A program made the translations under genes and the position numbers. The notes under the pieces were generated by a model. The model searched no databases, was not told where the DNA came from, and worked only from the letters and a program-made list of their open reading frames with translations. Below are positions 6,995 to 15,193 of a stretch of DNA of 22,868 nucleotides, one piece after another. Within the stretch, counting starts at the first letter, position 1; each line of letters starts with the position of its first letter. This stretch comes from JBHEKP01 sp041859375. GTDB lineage: Bacteria; Hydrogenedentota; Hydrogenedentia; Hydrogenedentales; CAITNO01. Location: assembly GCA_041859375.1 (NCBI GenBank), contig JBHEKP010000120.1:1-22868 (forward strand), in the 5' to 3' direction.

Positions 6995-9373
6995 ATGCCG
7001 ACACGGATGGTATTTCCCATGCTTATGGCGGCCTGCCTGTGCGCCGCGTCCGAATCTCCCCTTGAACTATGCGACGGGGAACCCGCCAGTTTTTGGACCG
7101 ACGCATACCCCCTCGGAAACGGGCGCATCGGCGCAATGGTTTTCGGCGGGACGGAGAGGGAGCGGATACAGTTGAACGAGATCTCGCTCTGGTCCGGCGG
7201 ACCCCAGCAGGCCGACAACCCGAAGGCGCTGGAAATGCTGCCGGAGGTGCGGCGGCTTTTATTTGAGGGAAAGATCGCGGAGGCGGAAAAACTGACCATC
7301 GCCTCCATGGTGTGCAAGGGGCCCGGATCGGGCCAGGGAAACGGCGCCAACGATCCCTATGGGTCCTATCAGACCCTCGGCGATTTGCGGCTGGCCTTTT
7401 CCGGGCACGAAAAAGAGCCTGTGGATTACCGGCGCACCCTGAACCTGGACACGGCCACCGCAACGGTCTCTTACGGAATGGACGGCGTGCGGTTTCAACG
7501 GGAGCTCTTCACCAGCGCCCCGGACGGAGTGCTGGTCATCCGGCTCACGGCGGACAAACCCGGAAGCATCTCCCTGGACATCGGTTTGGAGCGTGATCCG
7601 AAGAACAGTTCACGGGTGTGGAAAAACCACTCCCCGATTGAGCCTTATAAGACGGCGGAGGATCCCGAGGAGCCGCGTGTCGAGGCCGCCGCAGACGGCG
7701 GGGACAGCCTGGTGCTTTCCGGACGGGTTTGGCGCGGGAAGGGCATGGCCTACCATGCGCGACTTGCGGTGATTCCGGAGGGCGGTTCGGTCAAGCCGGG
7801 AAAAAAAGGCGGGCTTTCGGTGAGAAAGGCGGATTCGGTGGTGCTGCTGCTGGCCGCCGCGACGGATTACAGGGGGGGCAACCCCGCCGAAGCATGCGCG
7901 ACGCGGATTGCCGCCGCGCGGGAACGGGGATATGAGGCGCTCCATGGGCGCCACATTGGGGACTACCAGGCCCTGTTCCACCGGGTGCGCCTGTCCCTGG
8001 GGCCTGACCCCTCTCCGGGACTGACCACAAGGGAACGGATCAAGGCCGTGGAAAAAGGCGCAAAGGATTCCCTGCTGGAGACGCTTTATTTCCAGTTCGG
8101 GCGCTACCTCCTCATCAGCAGTTCCCGCCCCGGTGGGTTGCCAGCCAACCTGCAGGGGCTGTGGTGCGACCATTACCAGGCCCCGTGGAACGCGGACTAC
8201 CACCACAACATCAACGACCAGATGAACTACTGGATTGCCGAGCCGGGCAACCTTTCGGAGTGCCATGAGCCGTTTTTGGACTTCATCGCCACCCTGCAAA
8301 AACCGGGGAGTGAAACCGCGCGGATTCATTACGGCGCGCGCGGCTGGGTGGTGCACACCATCTCCAACATCTGGGGCTACACCTCCCCGGGCGAGCACCC
8401 CGGCTGGGGCCAGTTTACCGCCGCCGCCGCCTGGCTCTGCCAGCACCTCTGGGAGCACTACGCCTACACCGGCGACAGGGAGTATCTTGCCCGTGTGTAT
8501 CCGGTGATGCGGGACGCCGCGCAGTTTTACCTGGACTTCCTGGTGGAGGAACCGAAGCACGGCTGGCTGGTGACCGCCCCGTCCAATTCACCTGAAAACA
8601 GCTTCATCACCGCCGACGGGCAGACGGGCCGGGTGTGCATGGGCCCCTCGATGGACATGCAAATCCTCTGGGACCTTTTCACCAACTGCATGGAGGCGTC
8701 AACCGTACTGGGAATGGACGCGGAATTTCGCGGCACCCTGGAGAAAACGCGGGCGCGCCTCGCCCCGCCGCAAATAGGCAAACACGGCCAGCTTCAGGAA
8801 TGGCTGGAGGATTACGACGAGCCGGAGCCCGGCCACCGTCACATGTCGCACCTCTTCGGGCTCCACCCCGGCCGGCAGTTCACCCTTACGGGCACGCCGG
8901 AACTGGCGCAAGCCGCGCGGGTGTCCCTTGACCGGCGCCTGGCCAACGGCGGCGGCCACACCGGCTGGAGCCGCGCATGGGTCATTAACTTCTTTGCGCG
9001 TCTGGGCGACGGGAAGGGCGCCTATGAGAATTATCAGGCGCTTCTGGCCAAGTCCACACTGCCCAATCTTTTTGACAATCATCCGCCCTTCCAGATAGAC
9101 GGCAATTTCGGCGGGGCCGCGGGCGTTGCGGAAATGCTGCTTCAAAGCCACACCGGGGAAATCGTGCTGCTGCCCGCGCTGCCGGCCGCGTGGCCCGAAG
9201 GCAGCGTCACCGGGCTGCGTGCGCGCGGCGGCTTTGAGGTGGACATGGCCTGGTCCGGCGGAAAGTTGACCAGGGCGGCCATACGCTCCAAACTCGGCGG
9301 ACCCTGCCGGGTGCGCCACGGGGAGACCGTGAAGGAGCTCAGCACCGAGTCCGACGGGGAATACACGCTTTAA
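6995..9373 (+). CDS. GH95 alpha-L-fucosidase, secreted
   Basis: 792 residues from ATG 6995, which has AAAGGA about 8 nt upstream; an in-frame GTG at 6992 is the alternative. A hydrophobic N-terminus (MVFPMLMAACLCAAS) indicates export; Cys after LMAA makes a lipoprotein possible but the lipobox is not canonical. An N-terminal beta domain opens with the family's LPLGNGRIGAMVFGG-type segment (here YPLGNGRIGAMVFGG, about 38-52), followed by LNEISLWSGGP. The (alpha/alpha)6 catalytic domain has WNADYHHNINDQMNYW with the Asn-x-Asn pair at 405/407, PSNSPENSF with Glu534 as probable general acid, GQLQEW at 598-603, and QIDGNFGG with Asp702; this is the expected Asn/Asn/Glu/Asp set by motif, not by alignment. 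Length is normal for the family. GH95 enzymes hydrolyse alpha-1,2-L-fucosides, and some act on L-galactosides. A hairpin follows the stop. Confidence 0.93.
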   Translation: MPTRMVFPMLMAACLCAASESPLELCDGEPASFWTDAYPLGNGRIGAMVFGGTERERIQLNEISLWSGGPQQADNPKALEMLPEVRRLLFEGKIAEAEKLTIASMVCKGPGSGQGNGANDPYGSYQTLGDLRLAFSGHEKEPVDYRRTLNLDTATATVSYGMDGVRFQRELFTSAPDGVLVIRLTADKPGSISLDIGLERDPKNSSRVWKNHSPIEPYKTAEDPEEPRVEAAADGGDSLVLSGRVWRGKGMAYHARLAVIPEGGSVKPGKKGGLSVRKADSVVLLLAAATDYRGGNPAEACATRIAAARERGYEALHGRHIGDYQALFHRVRLSLGPDPSPGLTTRERIKAVEKGAKDSLLETLYFQFGRYLLISSSRPGGLPANLQGLWCDHYQAPWNADYHHNINDQMNYWIAEPGNLSECHEPFLDFIATLQKPGSETARIHYGARGWVVHTISNIWGYTSPGEHPGWGQFTAAAAWLCQHLWEHYAYTGDREYLARVYPVMRDAAQFYLDFLVEEPKHGWLVTAPSNSPENSFITADGQTGRVCMGPSMDMQILWDLFTNCMEASTVLGMDAEFRGTLEKTRARLAPPQIGKHGQLQEWLEDYDEPEPGHRHMSHLFGLHPGRQFTLTGTPELAQAARVSLDRRLANGGGHTGWSRAWVINFFARLGDGKGAYENYQALLAKSTLPNLFDNHPPFQIDGNFGGAAGVAEMLLQSHTGEIVLLPALPAAWPEGSVTGLRARGGFEVDMAWSGGKLTRAAIRSKLGGPCRVRHGETVKELSTESDGEYTL

Positions 9374-9386
9374 CCGGTGCGGCAGG

Positions 9387-9424
9387 AAAAACGGCGGCGA
9401 AGGAAAATCATCCTTCGCCGCCGT
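9387..9424 (-). terminator. intrinsic terminator between convergent genes
   Basis: Perfect 14-bp inverted repeat: ACGGCGGCGAAGGA (9391-9404), 6-nt loop, TCCTTCGCCGCCGT (9411-9424). Read on the minus strand it is followed by TTTTCC, so it is best placed to end the HEAT-repeat gene whose stop is at 9442. The stem may also stop GH95 transcripts arriving from the other side, although there is no T-run in that direction. Confidence 0.8.
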
Positions 9425-9441
9425 GACGGTTAATGCGGGTG

Positions 9442-11385
9442 TTATTGCAGTCCCGCCAGCACCTTTTTTGCGCTTTCGCGGACTGCGGGGTTGGTGCATG
9501 CGCCGAGCACATTGTTGAGCGCGTCGGTCACGAGTCTCTTGTATTCAGGACCGGTCTTAATCAGTTCCGTTGCCACGGCGACCACGGCGCTGCCCGCCTC
9601 GTTTGATGCCTGCGGATCGTGCAGGAAGGGCATGAGGGCGTCGAGGGTCTGCGGGGTTTTCAGCGTGCCCCATGCGGCGAGCACGAGCCACTTTTCCTCC
9701 GCGGCGCGGGCGAGCTTCATGGCGGTGTCGAGCATCTCCGCCTTTTTGGCGGCGTCGGCCTCCTGCCGGGCGAAGCGCACATAGCCGCGCAGCCCCAGCA
9801 CGTGCCTGTTATCGTTTGCGTCCCCCGCGAAGGCGAGCAGATGGGGGGCGGCGTCGGGGGTGGGCCAGTCGGACAGCTCGCGCAGGGCGGTGCCCGCCAC
9901 ACCGGGATCGGAATCATTCACGGCGGCCAGGGTGAGCCGGAGCGCCTCCGGCCCGCCGATGCGTGTGAGCGCGCGCAGCATGGCCGCGCGCAGTTCGTTG
10001 TCCTTTGACGTGGAGAGGGTCTGCACCACAAAGGGGAACACGTCCGCGCCGCAGCGCGCGCAGAGCGCCCCCAGGGTGTTTTCGGCGGCGGCGCGGGCCG
10101 CGGAATCCCCGGCGCGCTCCATCGCCGCAACGACCAGCGGCGCCTGCGCGCCGCCGCCCAGCACGGAAATGGTGCGCAGCGCCGCCTCGCGCACCACCGC
10201 GTCGGCGCTTTCCAACTGGGCCACCGCGGCGGGCACCGCGCCCGCGGCGCGCCGGTCCAGCAGCACCCCGAGAAGTTCGGCGCGCACGGCGGGCGGCGCT
10301 CCGGGCAGGGCGGCCGCAATGGCCTCGTCCACGCCCTTCCGGTCAACCGTGGCCAGCGCGGCGCGCGCCCCCGCGGCAATTTCTTCATCCCCGGAAGCCA
10401 TCAGTCCCGCCAGCAGGGGCACCTCCTCCACGCCGCCGATGACGCTCAGCGCCTTCATCGCCGCAAGGCGGACGGGCTTTTCGGTCCCCTCAATCACGCC
10501 CACCACCGCGGGCCGCGCGGCGGTGTCGCCCCGGTCGCCGAGGGCGCGCACCAGCGCCGTCTGCCCGCCGGGGGGCAGGCCGGGCAGGGCGGCGGCGTAG
10601 ATCGCCGTGTCTTCAGCCCCCTCCGTTTCAGCCACCACCCGTGCCGCCATGTCGCGGAACACGGGGTCATCCCCGGCCAGCGCGGCCAGCATCCGTTTCG
10701 GCGCCTTGGCGGGCAGCACCCGCGCGAGCCCGTAAAACGCGCCCGAGCGCACATGGGGCGTCGTGTCCGGGCCAAGGAGGGATTCATACAGCCGGGCGGC
10801 TTTCCTGGCGCCCCTCTTTTCCCGTGCGGTGGAGTCGGCGGCGGCGAGCAGCCCCTCCTCGGCGGCAAAACGCTCCGCGCCGGAAGCGCCCTTCCTGAAC
10901 TTGTCCAGCGCCCTCACCGACTTTGCGGTGGCAATGCGGCCCAGCGCCCCGGCGGCCGCGCACACCGTGCCGGTGTCGCCGCTCTTAAGCAGTTTTTCCA
11001 GCGGGGCCACCGCCTTCGCGCTGCGGCGCGCGCCCAGGGTGGCGGCCACGCCCGCCTGATGCGGCGCGTCGAGGCCGGGTAGGGCGGCGCACAGGGCCGT
11101 GTCCACCTCGGGATAGGGCATGCTTTCCAGCGCGTACCGCGCCAAATGGGACAATTCAGGGCTTGAAAGCAGCGCCGCCAGGGCGGGAACCGATCGGACC
11201 GTGCCAACAATTCTGAGCTCGCGGCAGGCCTCCTGCTTTTTAAACCAGTCCGCGTCGCCGGTCAGCACGGCAACGCACCGGTCCTCGTCCGCCTTTTCAC
11301 CGGCCTGCGCGGGAAACACCGCCAGCGCGGAAAACAGGACAGCGCACGCAAGGAGTGACGCGAAAAACATCCAATGTTTGTTCAT
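9442..11385 (-). CDS. secreted HEAT-repeat protein
   Basis: 647 residues from ATG 11385 (GAAAGG upstream). The frame stays open to 11505, but the added N-terminus is Arg/Pro-rich and would overlap the preceding gene, so the start giving a signal peptide (MNKHWMFFASLLACAVLF..PAQA|GE) is chosen. The rest is almost entirely tandem helical repeats of about 30-40 residues built on patterns such as VPALAALLSSPE, AVAPLEKLLKSGD..., VPLLAGLMASGDEE... and AAMLRALTRIGGPEA, i.e. HEAT / PBS-lyase-like repeats forming a solenoid. No catalytic motif is visible. It begins 32 bp downstream of a Tat-signal oxidoreductase gene and so is probably cotranscribed. A protein-binding scaffold in the periplasm is the natural inference; the partner is unknown. 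The protein is unusually rich in Ala, as is common for such repeats in high-GC genomes. Confidence 0.82.
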   Translation of the reverse strand: MNKHWMFFASLLACAVLFSALAVFPAQAGEKADEDRCVAVLTGDADWFKKQEACRELRIVGTVRSVPALAALLSSPELSHLARYALESMPYPEVDTALCAALPGLDAPHQAGVAATLGARRSAKAVAPLEKLLKSGDTGTVCAAAGALGRIATAKSVRALDKFRKGASGAERFAAEEGLLAAADSTAREKRGARKAARLYESLLGPDTTPHVRSGAFYGLARVLPAKAPKRMLAALAGDDPVFRDMAARVVAETEGAEDTAIYAAALPGLPPGGQTALVRALGDRGDTAARPAVVGVIEGTEKPVRLAAMKALSVIGGVEEVPLLAGLMASGDEEIAAGARAALATVDRKGVDEAIAAALPGAPPAVRAELLGVLLDRRAAGAVPAAVAQLESADAVVREAALRTISVLGGGAQAPLVVAAMERAGDSAARAAAENTLGALCARCGADVFPFVVQTLSTSKDNELRAAMLRALTRIGGPEALRLTLAAVNDSDPGVAGTALRELSDWPTPDAAPHLLAFAGDANDNRHVLGLRGYVRFARQEADAAKKAEMLDTAMKLARAAEEKWLVLAAWGTLKTPQTLDALMPFLHDPQASNEAGSAVVAVATELIKTGPEYKRLVTDALNNVLGACTNPAVRESAKKVLAGLQ

Positions 11386-11417
11386 TTTAACGGGCCTTTC
11401 ACCGTGGGGTCGGGGAT

Positions 11418-12698
11418 TTACAGGTACCAGGGTTCCCGGTAGGCGCGGGAGCGGAGGCGGTTTGCCTCGTCGTCGCCGACGCATTCCTCCCGGACGGGGT
11501 CCCATTTAACCGGCCGGCCCAGCCGCTTGCAGATGTTGGCCACATGGCACACGGAAATGGCGCGGTGCGCCACCTCCCCGTTGCAGATGGTCTGCTGCCG
11601 CGTGAGAACGCTGTCCAAAAAGGCGCGCACATGGTTGTCCGGCGGGTAACCGCCCTCAAAGCCCCGGTTTTGCAGCAGGGATTTGGGGTGGGCGTCAATC
11701 TGGCCGGAGTCGCCCGTTTCGACCCAGCCCTCGTCACCCTCAAAGCGGACGGGGCAGGAGCCGAAACGCAGCCCGGTGCGGATGACCACTTTCGCGCCGC
11801 TTTCATAGCGGCAGATGTAGCGGTCGTTTTCCTTCCAGAATTCCACCGGGCCGGTGTGATCGCTGTTGTTGGCCCACTGGCACAGGTCCACCGTGTGGGT
11901 GCCCCATTCGGTGATGGAGCCGCCGCTGAAGTCCGTGTGGGCGCTCCAAAATCCCCGGGTGGGGTATTTGCTGTTGTAGGGCCGCCACTGGGCGGGTCCG
12001 AGCCAGCGGTTCCAGTCGAATACCTCGCGGGCGGGCTCGGGCTCGCCCGGCAGGACGGTGTCGTAGAGGGTCTGGAACCCGCCCGCCTCCTCGGCGTGCA
12101 GCTCCCTGAGGCGTCCCAGTTTGCCGCTGCGCGCCAGCTGCGCCGCGAAACGGAAATTGCTGACACTGCGCCGCTGGGTGCCGCACTGGTAAATCCGGCC
12201 CAGCCGCCTCATCGTGTCCGCCACGGCGCGCGATTCCGCAATGGTCACGCTCATGGGCTTCTCGCAGTACATGTCCTTGCCCGCGCGCGCGGCGATGATG
12301 GAGACGCCCGCGTGCCAGTTGTCGCCGGTGGCGATGAGCACGGCGTCGATGTCCGGCCTGGCCAGCAGCTCCATCATGTCGTGATAGGCGGCGCAGTCCT
12401 GGTTGCCGTAGCCCTCGTCCACCTGTTTCTTGCCCGCCTCGCGGCGGTCGGCGAACACGTCGCACACCGCCCTCACCTGGGTGTCCGGCTGCGCCATGAA
12501 GGCGCGCATCACATCACGGCCCCGGCCTCCCAGGCCAATCACGCCGATGCCGATGCGCCCGCCCGCCGGGGCCCGGTTTGGCGCGCCCAGCGCCGCCGAG
12601 GTGATGATGTTGGGGCCCGCCGCCATCAGGGCGGCCCCGGCGGCGCCTTTCAAAAAGCCCCGCCGTGTGACCGGGGTGCCGGTACGGTTCTTGTCCAT
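11418..12698 (-). CDS. Tat-exported Gfo/Idh/MocA family oxidoreductase
   Basis: 426 residues from ATG 12698, with GAGGAG about 7 nt upstream; the longer open frame to 12770 lacks such a site. Residues 10-31 are a clear twin-arginine signal (TRRGFLKGAAG followed by a hydrophobic stretch), so the folded, cofactor-loaded protein is probably exported. The Rossmann NAD(P) motif GVIGLGGRGRDVM is at 52-64, the family EKP motif (catalytic Lys147) at 146-148 in YCEKPMSVTIAES, and EWGTHTVDLCQW around 264-275 provides the usual His/Asp pair. This family oxidises or epimerises sugars, inositols and related compounds, or acts on glycosides with tightly bound NAD; Tat-exported members are abundant in Planctomycetota and relatives and mostly uncharacterised. 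Substrate unknown. The HEAT-repeat gene follows 32 bp downstream. Confidence 0.9.
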   Translation of the reverse strand: MDKNRTGTPVTRRGFLKGAAGAALMAAGPNIITSAALGAPNRAPAGGRIGIGVIGLGGRGRDVMRAFMAQPDTQVRAVCDVFADRREAGKKQVDEGYGNQDCAAYHDMMELLARPDIDAVLIATGDNWHAGVSIIAARAGKDMYCEKPMSVTIAESRAVADTMRRLGRIYQCGTQRRSVSNFRFAAQLARSGKLGRLRELHAEEAGGFQTLYDTVLPGEPEPAREVFDWNRWLGPAQWRPYNSKYPTRGFWSAHTDFSGGSITEWGTHTVDLCQWANNSDHTGPVEFWKENDRYICRYESGAKVVIRTGLRFGSCPVRFEGDEGWVETGDSGQIDAHPKSLLQNRGFEGGYPPDNHVRAFLDSVLTRQQTICNGEVAHRAISVCHVANICKRLGRPVKWDPVREECVGDDEANRLRSRAYREPWYL

Positions 12699-12727
12699 GG
12701 CATGCTCCTCAGGAATGTTTCCCTGCG

Positions 12728-12755
12728 GCGGCGGGTGGAAAACCTCCACCGCCGC
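12728..12755 (-). promoter_or_regulatory. hairpin in the 5' leader of the oxidoreductase gene
   Basis: Inverted repeat GGTGGA (12734-12739) / TCCACC (12745-12750) with a 5-nt loop. Past a single bulged G it extends by five more pairs (12728-12732 with 12751-12755), giving about 11 bp. It sits 30-57 nt upstream of the ATG at 12698 on the minus strand. There is no T-run after it, so it is not an ordinary terminator. It could be a leader structure or chance in GC-rich DNA. Confidence 0.35.
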
Positions 12756-12886
12756 GCGCGGACTCCCCATCGTGAACGGAAACGCGGGGTGATGTCAAAT
12801 GGCGGACCGGGCGCGGGAAGCCTTTTTGTGGTTTCGCCGGGCGGATTGGCCTGATTTTCCGCTTTCCCCCTCCAGGCCGTTTCCCC

Positions 12887-12923
12887 AAAAACACCGCCGC
12901 CCGCCCCGGAGGGCGGACGGCGG
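12887..12923 (-). terminator. strong intrinsic terminator of the symporter gene
   Basis: Arms CCGCCGCCCGCCC (12894-12906) and GGGCGGACGGCGG (12911-12923) pair with one internal mismatch around a 4-nt loop. Read on the minus strand the loop is TCCG closed by C-G, a stable UNCG-type tetraloop, and the hairpin is followed by TGTTTTTGG. It lies 28 bp past the stop of the symporter gene, which is the expected position. Confidence 0.88.
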
Positions 12924-12950
12924 AAATCCGTGAGTCGGGGTGAGATGCGC

Positions 12951-14849
12951 CTATTTTTCAGGGGGCTTCGGGCCGCCGAAGCAGTATTCGGCGTAGGCGG
13001 GATCCATGGGCCTGGCCAGCAGTCCGACGACGACAAGCACGATGGCCGCGCAGGGGATTCCGATGACCAGGGGATCCACCACGGACCAGGTGACGCTCCA
13101 CCCGGCGGGCACCAGGGTGGGCTTTCCGAAGAGTGCCTGGCACACGCCCACGCCCGCGGCGGTTTTCGCGTTGACGAAGAGAATCCAGAAGCCGTCGGAG
13201 AGGAATCCCGCGAGCACGCTTGCGATAACCGCGGCGCGGCTGACCCGCCTCCAGAACAGCCCCGCCAGGAAAGCCGGCAGGAATGCCGCCGCGCACAGGC
13301 CGAAGAAGACGGCCGTGGCCAGGGCGATGATGTTGTCGCCCACCCACGCGCCCAGGATGATGGCGAGGATCAGGCCGAGGCCGGTGCCGAGACGGCTCAC
13401 CAGCACGGAGTTGCCGGTCCGTCCGGTGACCTGCTCGAACACGTCGCGGCCGATGGCCGTGCCCATGGTGTGGAACTGGCTGGACAGCGTGCTCATGGCC
13501 GCCGCGAGCAGGGTGAGCATGAAGACCACCCCGAACCATTTGGGGAGGGCCGCGCCCACGTAGAGCGGGATGATCTTGTCCACGTTGCCCTTCATGGTGG
13601 TCAGGTTGTCAATGGAGCGCGCAATGGCGATGAGGCCGGGCTGGAGGGTGTCGGGCGCGCCGTTCTCCCCCCTGGTTATCTTCATCGCCGGGGTCTTGAG
13701 CACGTAGCGCGGCGCGGCGTCCGCCGCCTCGCCGGGCAGCCGGTAGGCCACGAAGGCCTTCGCGCGCTTCTTCACCTCCTCCGGCGCGTCCGCGGGGACG
13801 GGGGCCAGTTTCGCCGCGCCGTCCGCGCCCGGATCCATCAGCACGGCCTCGTCAATGACATGGCAGGAGATGGTTTCCTTTTTGGCGAAGAACACGTTGC
13901 TCAGCGGGCCCACGGTGAAGGCGACGCCGGTCATGAAGATGATGAACACACCGCCCACGACCACGGCGCGGTTGAGCGCCTGCTGGGACTGCACGGTCAT
14001 GAAGCGCACAATGAGCTGCGGCTGTGCCAGCACGCCGATGCCCACGCCCATCACGATGGTGGTGACCATGATCCACCACAGGTCGTACTGGTGCGCCTCG
14101 GCGGCGGGCGCCGCGCCGGAGGCGAAGCCGAACTTGGGCATCGAGGTCCAGCCCTGGTGGCCGATGGCGGTGAGCGACGGGGGCACCTGCCCCTCCATCG
14201 CCGTCAGCGCCTGGTGCGCCTCCACCACCCCGCCCAGGGAGGCGTAGGTCCAGACAATCAGGAAGATCATGCCCGCCAGCATGATGCCGCCCTGCAGCGC
14301 GTCGGTGAGCATCACGCCCTTGATGCCGCCGGGAATGACGTAGGCGGCCACGATGAGCGCGAAGAGGTACAACGCCACGCGGGGGGACACCTGGAAGGTG
14401 GCGGCGATGAATTCGGCGCCGCCGCGCATCACCGCCATGGCGTAGAGCGGCATGAAGGTGAAAATCACCAGCGCGCTGAAAAGGTGCAGAAAGCGGCTGT
14501 TGAAACGCTTGCCCATCAGTTCCGGGAAGGTGTGCGCGTTCAGGTGGTGGCCGATGCGGCGGGTGCGGCCGCCGAAGAAGACAAAGGCCACAAAAATGCC
14601 CACAAAGATGTTAAAGAAGGTGAGCCAGAGAAGGCCCATTCCGAAGTTCGCCGCAACGCCGCCGAACCCGACAATCGCCGAGGTGCTGATGAAGGTGGCC
14701 CCGTAGGAGAGCGCCATCACCACGGGGTGCGCCTTGCGCCCCGCCACCAGGTAGTCCGTGGCGCTTTTGGTCTGTTTGTAGCCCATCCATCCCAGGTAGG
14801 CCGTGGCCGCCAGATACGCCACCACAACGACTATGGTAAACAAGTCCAT
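12951..14849 (-). CDS. sodium:solute symporter (SSS family) with extra soluble insert
   Basis: 632 residues from ATG 14849, preceded by GGAAAGGA. The LeuT-fold SSS pattern is clear: N-terminal TM with TKSATDYLVAGRK, then SYGATFISTSAIVGFGG (about 48-64), GGIKGVMLTDALQG (174-187), the QPQLIVRFMTV segment (276-286) and the family signature AAAMSTLSSQFHTMGTAIGRDVFE (449-472). These proteins couple uptake of monocarboxylates, sugars, amino acids or other solutes to Na+ entry; the substrate cannot be assigned. A hydrophilic stretch of about 100 residues (roughly 321-425) sits between the hydrophobic segment ending near GPLSNVFF and the segment starting near VDKIIPLYV. This makes the protein longer than the usual 450-580 residues. 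A 54-residue membrane protein gene lies 46 bp upstream, and a strong terminator lies downstream. Confidence 0.9.
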   Translation of the reverse strand: MDLFTIVVVVAYLAATAYLGWMGYKQTKSATDYLVAGRKAHPVVMALSYGATFISTSAIVGFGGVAANFGMGLLWLTFFNIFVGIFVAFVFFGGRTRRIGHHLNAHTFPELMGKRFNSRFLHLFSALVIFTFMPLYAMAVMRGGAEFIAATFQVSPRVALYLFALIVAAYVIPGGIKGVMLTDALQGGIMLAGMIFLIVWTYASLGGVVEAHQALTAMEGQVPPSLTAIGHQGWTSMPKFGFASGAAPAAEAHQYDLWWIMVTTIVMGVGIGVLAQPQLIVRFMTVQSQQALNRAVVVGGVFIIFMTGVAFTVGPLSNVFFAKKETISCHVIDEAVLMDPGADGAAKLAPVPADAPEEVKKRAKAFVAYRLPGEAADAAPRYVLKTPAMKITRGENGAPDTLQPGLIAIARSIDNLTTMKGNVDKIIPLYVGAALPKWFGVVFMLTLLAAAMSTLSSQFHTMGTAIGRDVFEQVTGRTGNSVLVSRLGTGLGLILAIILGAWVGDNIIALATAVFFGLCAAAFLPAFLAGLFWRRVSRAAVIASVLAGFLSDGFWILFVNAKTAAGVGVCQALFGKPTLVPAGWSVTWSVVDPLVIGIPCAAIVLVVVGLLARPMDPAYAEYCFGGPKPPEK

Positions 14850-14895
14850 ATAAACCAGTCCTTTCCGCGTTGGAATGCTTCCGGTGCGCCCCGGC

Positions 14896-15060
14896 CTATG
14901 ATTCTTCCCTGTTTTCCTCTTCCGCCCACGCCACGTCCTCCTGCTTGACGGGTTCCGCGCCCCTGTTCCAGGTGAGCGCGCCGTAGACGACGCACAGGAG
15001 GGCGCTGCCGATGCTCAGCAGGTAGGCCAATAACACCCAGACATCCTCGATTCCCAGCAT
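14896..15060 (-). CDS. small single-pass membrane protein, symporter accessory type
   Basis: 54 residues from ATG 15060, with AAGGGAG 7 nt upstream; the frame is open to 15120 but the extension lacks a ribosome site. One transmembrane helix (VWVLLAYLLSIGSALLCVVYGALTWN, about residues 7-32) is followed by an acidic cytoplasmic-type tail (VKQEDVAWAEEENREES). It precedes a sodium:solute symporter gene by 46 bp on the same strand. Short proteins of this shape encoded immediately upstream of SSS symporters are recognised as putative symporter small accessory proteins, by analogy with the small subunits of some NSS transporters. The role (assembly, stability or regulation) is inferred. Too short for firm homology by eye, but position, ribosome site and composition support a real gene. 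Confidence 0.8.
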   Translation of the reverse strand: MLGIEDVWVLLAYLLSIGSALLCVVYGALTWNRGAEPVKQEDVAWAEEENREES

Positions 15061-15132
15061 GATGCTACTCCCTTGTTCATGACATTGATGAGAAACCCTG
15101 ACCGGACAAAACGGGATCAATTTAGCAGAAAG

Positions 15133-15162
15133 AGCATATCACGTTCTTTTTGCCCCGGACAA
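15133..15162 (-). promoter_or_regulatory. candidate promoter for the small protein/symporter operon
   Basis: On the minus strand TTGTCC (complement of 15157-15162) and TATGCT (complement of 15133-15138) are separated by 18 nt. They lie about 75 nt upstream of the ATG at 15060 in a locally AT-richer stretch. Each box matches the sigma-70 consensus at four positions, so this is only a candidate; readthrough from the nqr-apbE operon is the alternative. Confidence 0.3.
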
Positions 15163-15193
15163 TTTTCCAGAATACTATTAAATACCGGAAATA

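Noticed and set aside
6990..6998. ATGTGATG: an ATG followed at once by TGA just before the GH95 start
   Set aside because: Could be read as a minimal start-stop element, but the ribosome site fits the ATG at 6995 and a chance overlap is the simpler reading.
11386..11505. N-terminal extension of the HEAT-repeat gene
   Set aside because: Would overlap the oxidoreductase gene and put an Arg/Pro-rich segment before a good signal peptide; the start at 11385 is better.
12930..14948. 672-codon open frame on the plus strand, antisense to the symporter
   Set aside because: Product is His/Gly/Arg/Glu-rich without any family motif; it mirrors the codon structure of the real SSS gene in high-GC DNA.
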